Assembly: GCA_036522835.1 (NCBI GenBank)
Contig: DATDFB010000135.1
Span: 1 to 8,977 of the forward strand
DNA from: DATDFB01 sp036522835
GTDB lineage: Bacteria > Acidobacteriota > Thermoanaerobaculia > Gp7-AA8
Direction of reading: 5' to 3'
Length of the DNA: 8,977 nt
In this document: positions 6,688 to 8,977 of the stretch, one piece after another
Layout of the letters: each line of letters starts with the position of its first letter
Numbering within the stretch: position 1 is the stretch's first letter
Notes under the pieces: model-generated
Databases searched by the model: none
Told to the model about the DNA's origin: nothing
What the model saw: the letters and a program-made list of their open reading frames with translations, nothing else
Position numbers and translations under genes: made by a program

Positions 6688-7236
6688 ATGGAAAAAGAAA
6701 CGACCGTACCGGAGATCTCCGCGGCGCTCGACGAGCTCGCAGACGGCATGCTCGACATCGTGCAGCGCCTGGCCAATCTGGAGCGACAGTCGCAGGAGTC
6801 GAGCGCGGCGATCGCGGAGCTGCGCCGCTACACGCAGGACGCCGTCAACCATCACAGCCGCACGCTCGAGGCGCTGCGCGCCGAGGCCGCGGGCGAGCGG
6901 AAGTTGCTGGCGCTGCGGTCGACCTTCGAGCCGGTGGCGTCGGCGCTGGACTCGCTGGAGTTGCTGCGCCAGGGCTTGGACGGCCGGAGCGACCAGCGCG
7001 CCTACGGACAGCTCACCGCCGCCGCGGCGACGCTGGCGAACGTTCTGACGGCGCTCGGCTTCGAACGCTTCGACGTCGCCGCGGGAGAGCCTTTCGATCC
7101 GAATCGCATGCAATGTTTCGGTTACGCCGAGGGGGAGCCAGGCCTGGTGCTGCAGGCGCTGCAGCCGGGCTACACCGCGGCGAGCATCGTCGTCCGTCCC
7201 GCCAGCGTCCTCATCGCTGCCCCCACCACACCGTGA
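6688..7236 (+). CDS. GrpE-like nucleotide exchange factor
   Basis: From ATG 6688 the protein has 182 aa, close to the usual GrpE length of about 200. GrpE proteins release ADP from Hsp70 so that it can bind new ATP. The N-terminal part (1-75) is a long charged helix, like the GrpE dimer stalk; the middle (76-120) fits the four-helix bundle; and the end (about 124-178) matches the beta domain that contacts the Hsp70 ATPase domain: GFERFDVAAGEPFDPNRM, then PGLVLQALQPGY and VVRPASVLIA. The usual His-Glu after FDPN is replaced by Arg-Met. The TGA of the J-like gene lies at 6683-6685, two nt before the ATG. A TTG at 6682, overlapping that stop by 4 nt, is an alternative start adding two residues. 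No Shine-Dalgarno is clear, so initiation is probably coupled to the preceding gene. Its place directly before an Hsp70 gene supports the assignment. Confidence 0.85.
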   Translation: MEKETTVPEISAALDELADGMLDIVQRLANLERQSQESSAAIAELRRYTQDAVNHHSRTLEALRAEAAGERKLLALRSTFEPVASALDSLELLRQGLDGRSDQRAYGQLTAAAATLANVLTALGFERFDVAAGEPFDPNRMQCFGYAEGEPGLVLQALQPGYTAASIVVRPASVLIAAPTTP

Positions 7237-7242
7237 ACGCCT

Positions 7243-7248
7243 AGGAGG
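7243..7248 (+). promoter_or_regulatory. Strong ribosome binding site of the Hsp70 gene
   Basis: A complete AGGAGG lies in the 17-nt gap after the grpE-like stop, 5 nt before the GTG at 7254. It decides the GTG start, which also places the first beta strand (VIGIDLGTTYS) directly at the N-terminus as expected. Confidence 0.8.
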
Positions 7249-7253
7249 CCATC

Positions 7254-8977
7254 GTGAACCACAAAGTCATCGGAATCGATCTCGGAACGACCTACAGCGC
7301 CGTCGCCGCCTACGACGACGCCGCCATGACCGCCGTCATCATCGCCGACGAGAAAGGGAACGACACCACTCCGTCGGTGGTCGGCATCGATCCCGCGTCG
7401 GGGCTGGTCATCGTCGGCGCCGTGGCCAAGCGCAACGCCGCCATGAACCCGTCGAACACGATCATCGAGATCAAGCGGGAGATGGGAGAGCTGTTCACCG
7501 AGGCGTCGATCGACCGCTTCAATGCGCGCAGCGGCCTCGATGGAAAGACGTTCAAGAAGGACGATGCGGTCCACGTGCACTTCAACAACCGCTGGATGCT
7601 GCCGCAGGAGATCAGCGCGTTCACGCTCATGCGGATGGCGTCGATCGCCCAGCAAAACATCGGGCAGGAGATCCGCGACGCCGTCATCACCGTTCCGGCG
7701 TACTTCGCCGCCAACCAGCGAAAGGCGACGGAGGATGCGGCGCTCCTGGCCGGCCTTTATCCGCGGCAGTTAATCCCGGAGCCGACGGCGGCGGCGATCT
7801 GCTACGGCGTCGACTCGTTCGACTCCGAACAACACGTCTACCTCGTTTACGACCTCGGCGGCGGCACCTTCGACGTCTCCATCATCAAGGTGAAGGAGAG
7901 CGCGGTCGACGTCATCGCCACGTCGGGCGACCGCCGCCTCGGCGGCGGCGACTTCGACGACGCCCTCGCCTACTGGGCTTTGCAGGAGGCGAAAAAACAG
8001 GGGCTCGACGTGACGAATAACCCGGTGGCGCGCGCGATCGTCAAGCTGGCCGCCGAAGACACGAAAATCATCCTCAGCATTGCCACGAGCGCGAACATCA
8101 TCGTGGCCGATCCGGTCACCAAACGCGCGGTCACGCTGACCATCGACCGGCCGACGTTCGAGCAGTTGATCGATACCTATCTGCAGCGGTCGCTCACCTG
8201 GGTCACGACGGCCCTGCAAGACGCGGCCAAGAAAGGGATCCCGCGAGAAGCCATCGACGCCATCCTGCTCGTCGGCGGATCGACGAAGATCCCGCGCGTG
8301 CGGCAGCTCCTGCTCGAGCACTTCAACCGCGACGAGGCCTTCGTCCGCTTCGACGCCAATCCCGACCAGCTCGTCGCACGCGGCGCGGCCATGCTGGCCA
8401 ACAAGTTCGAGCCGTCGCCCCCGCCGTTCGACATCAAGCGCAGACCGTCATCGTCGCTGATGAAAGCGGAGATCGACATCCCCATCACGCTGATCACGGA
8501 GTACACCCTCGGCGTCGGCGTGCAGAACGACGAATTCGATCCGCTCATCACCCGCGGCACGTCGATTCCCGTCTCCATCGTGAAGACGTACACGAATCAG
8601 GAGGGAGCGCCGAACGTCATCGCCCCGATCTACCAGGGTGAAGGGATGTACGTTTACGAGAACACCTACATCGGCGAGCTGAAGATCGGCCCGATCCAGC
8701 CGGCGCCGGCGGGCTATCACCAGTTCGAGACGAAGATGTCGCTCGACCAGAACGGCCTGCTCTCGGTGACGGTCAACCACAAGAACGAAGGAAAGACCTA
8801 CGCGGGCGACTTCAAGCACAAGACGACGGTTGGCGGCGACGACGCGCTCATCGCCATGCGCCAGCGGCTCGTGACCATGTTCCAACCGATTCCTGTCTAC
8901 GAGCCGGCCATCCCGCCGCCGCCCGCCCCCCCCGCTCCGACCGATGCGCCGAGCGACGTCGTGGCAGCCGACGCGGC
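7254..8977 (+). CDS. Hsp70/DnaK-family molecular chaperone, divergent, C-terminally partial
   Basis: The frame is open from GTG 7254 to the window edge (574 codons). Hsp70s bind exposed hydrophobic peptide segments in ATP-driven cycles. The ATPase domain (1 to about 385) is complete: phosphate-1 GIDLGTTYS (7-15), Lys74 (the Lys70 of E. coli DnaK), EPTAAA (176-181), phosphate-2 DLGGGTFDVS (200-209, with Thr205 and Asp207) and adenosine motif VGGSTKIPRVR (340-350). The part that follows is unusual. Where DnaK has a short linker with DVLLLDV, this protein has a longer Pro/Ser/Lys/Arg-rich piece (386-404) and then EIDIPITLITEYTLGV. The substrate-binding beta domain is recognisable to about 525 (GELKIGPIQPAPAG, DQNGLLSVTV). 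After only about 15 helical residues (529-543) a Pro/Ala-rich stretch (545-566) begins where the lid should be. A paralogue serving a special client is more likely than the housekeeping DnaK (inference). Confidence 0.95.
   Translation, partial: MNHKVIGIDLGTTYSAVAAYDDAAMTAVIIADEKGNDTTPSVVGIDPASGLVIVGAVAKRNAAMNPSNTIIEIKREMGELFTEASIDRFNARSGLDGKTFKKDDAVHVHFNNRWMLPQEISAFTLMRMASIAQQNIGQEIRDAVITVPAYFAANQRKATEDAALLAGLYPRQLIPEPTAAAICYGVDSFDSEQHVYLVYDLGGGTFDVSIIKVKESAVDVIATSGDRRLGGGDFDDALAYWALQEAKKQGLDVTNNPVARAIVKLAAEDTKIILSIATSANIIVADPVTKRAVTLTIDRPTFEQLIDTYLQRSLTWVTTALQDAAKKGIPREAIDAILLVGGSTKIPRVRQLLLEHFNRDEAFVRFDANPDQLVARGAAMLANKFEPSPPPFDIKRRPSSSLMKAEIDIPITLITEYTLGVGVQNDEFDPLITRGTSIPVSIVKTYTNQEGAPNVIAPIYQGEGMYVYENTYIGELKIGPIQPAPAGYHQFETKMSLDQNGLLSVTVNHKNEGKTYAGDFKHKTTVGGDDALIAMRQRLVTMFQPIPVYEPAIPPPPAPPAPTDAPSDVVAADA

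Overview
This is a GC-rich bacterial chromosomal window with tightly packed genes, GTG as well as ATG starts, and clear AGGAG-type ribosome binding sites. No tRNA, rRNA, IS element, integrase or CRISPR array is visible. A membrane-anchored Ser/Thr-kinase-like protein with a helical-repeat tail beside a MacB-type ABC exporter is a layout common in Acidobacteriota and some other GC-rich soil phyla. That taxonomic guess is inference only.

The window holds two gene sets that diverge from a 187-bp intergenic region (5824-6010). The left set runs on the minus strand: a periplasmic adaptor of the MacA/HlyD type (5823-4729), a first FtsX/MacB-type permease (4718-3486), a second permease (3489-2233), a stand-alone LolD/MacB-type ATPase (2224-1529), and then, after a 91-bp gap with its own candidate promoter, a kinase-fold protein (1437 to beyond base 1). 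Spacing of 10 nt, a 4-nt overlap and 8 nt make the first four genes an obvious operon. Together they would form a tripartite efflux or export pump in which two different permeases share one ATPase; the outer-membrane channel is not in the window. The kinase-like protein has lost the catalytic Asp of the HRD motif, the catalytic-loop Asn and the Gly of DFG, so it reads as a pseudokinase, followed by one membrane span and a probable TPR-like region cut by the window edge.

The right set runs on the plus strand: a 224-aa protein whose N-terminal part resembles a J-domain without the HPD motif (6011-6685), a GrpE-like nucleotide exchange factor (6688-7236), and an Hsp70/DnaK-like chaperone that runs off the right edge (7254 to beyond 8977). 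This looks like an accessory, self-contained Hsp70 team rather than the housekeeping dnaK locus. The Hsp70 has an intact ATPase domain, but its interdomain linker is extended and altered, and a proline-rich stretch stands where the helical lid normally begins.

The most notable points are the non-canonical Hsp70 triad with an HPD-less J-like partner, and the pseudokinase at the end of the exporter operon. Large open frames on the strand opposite these genes are antisense shadows produced by the high GC content.
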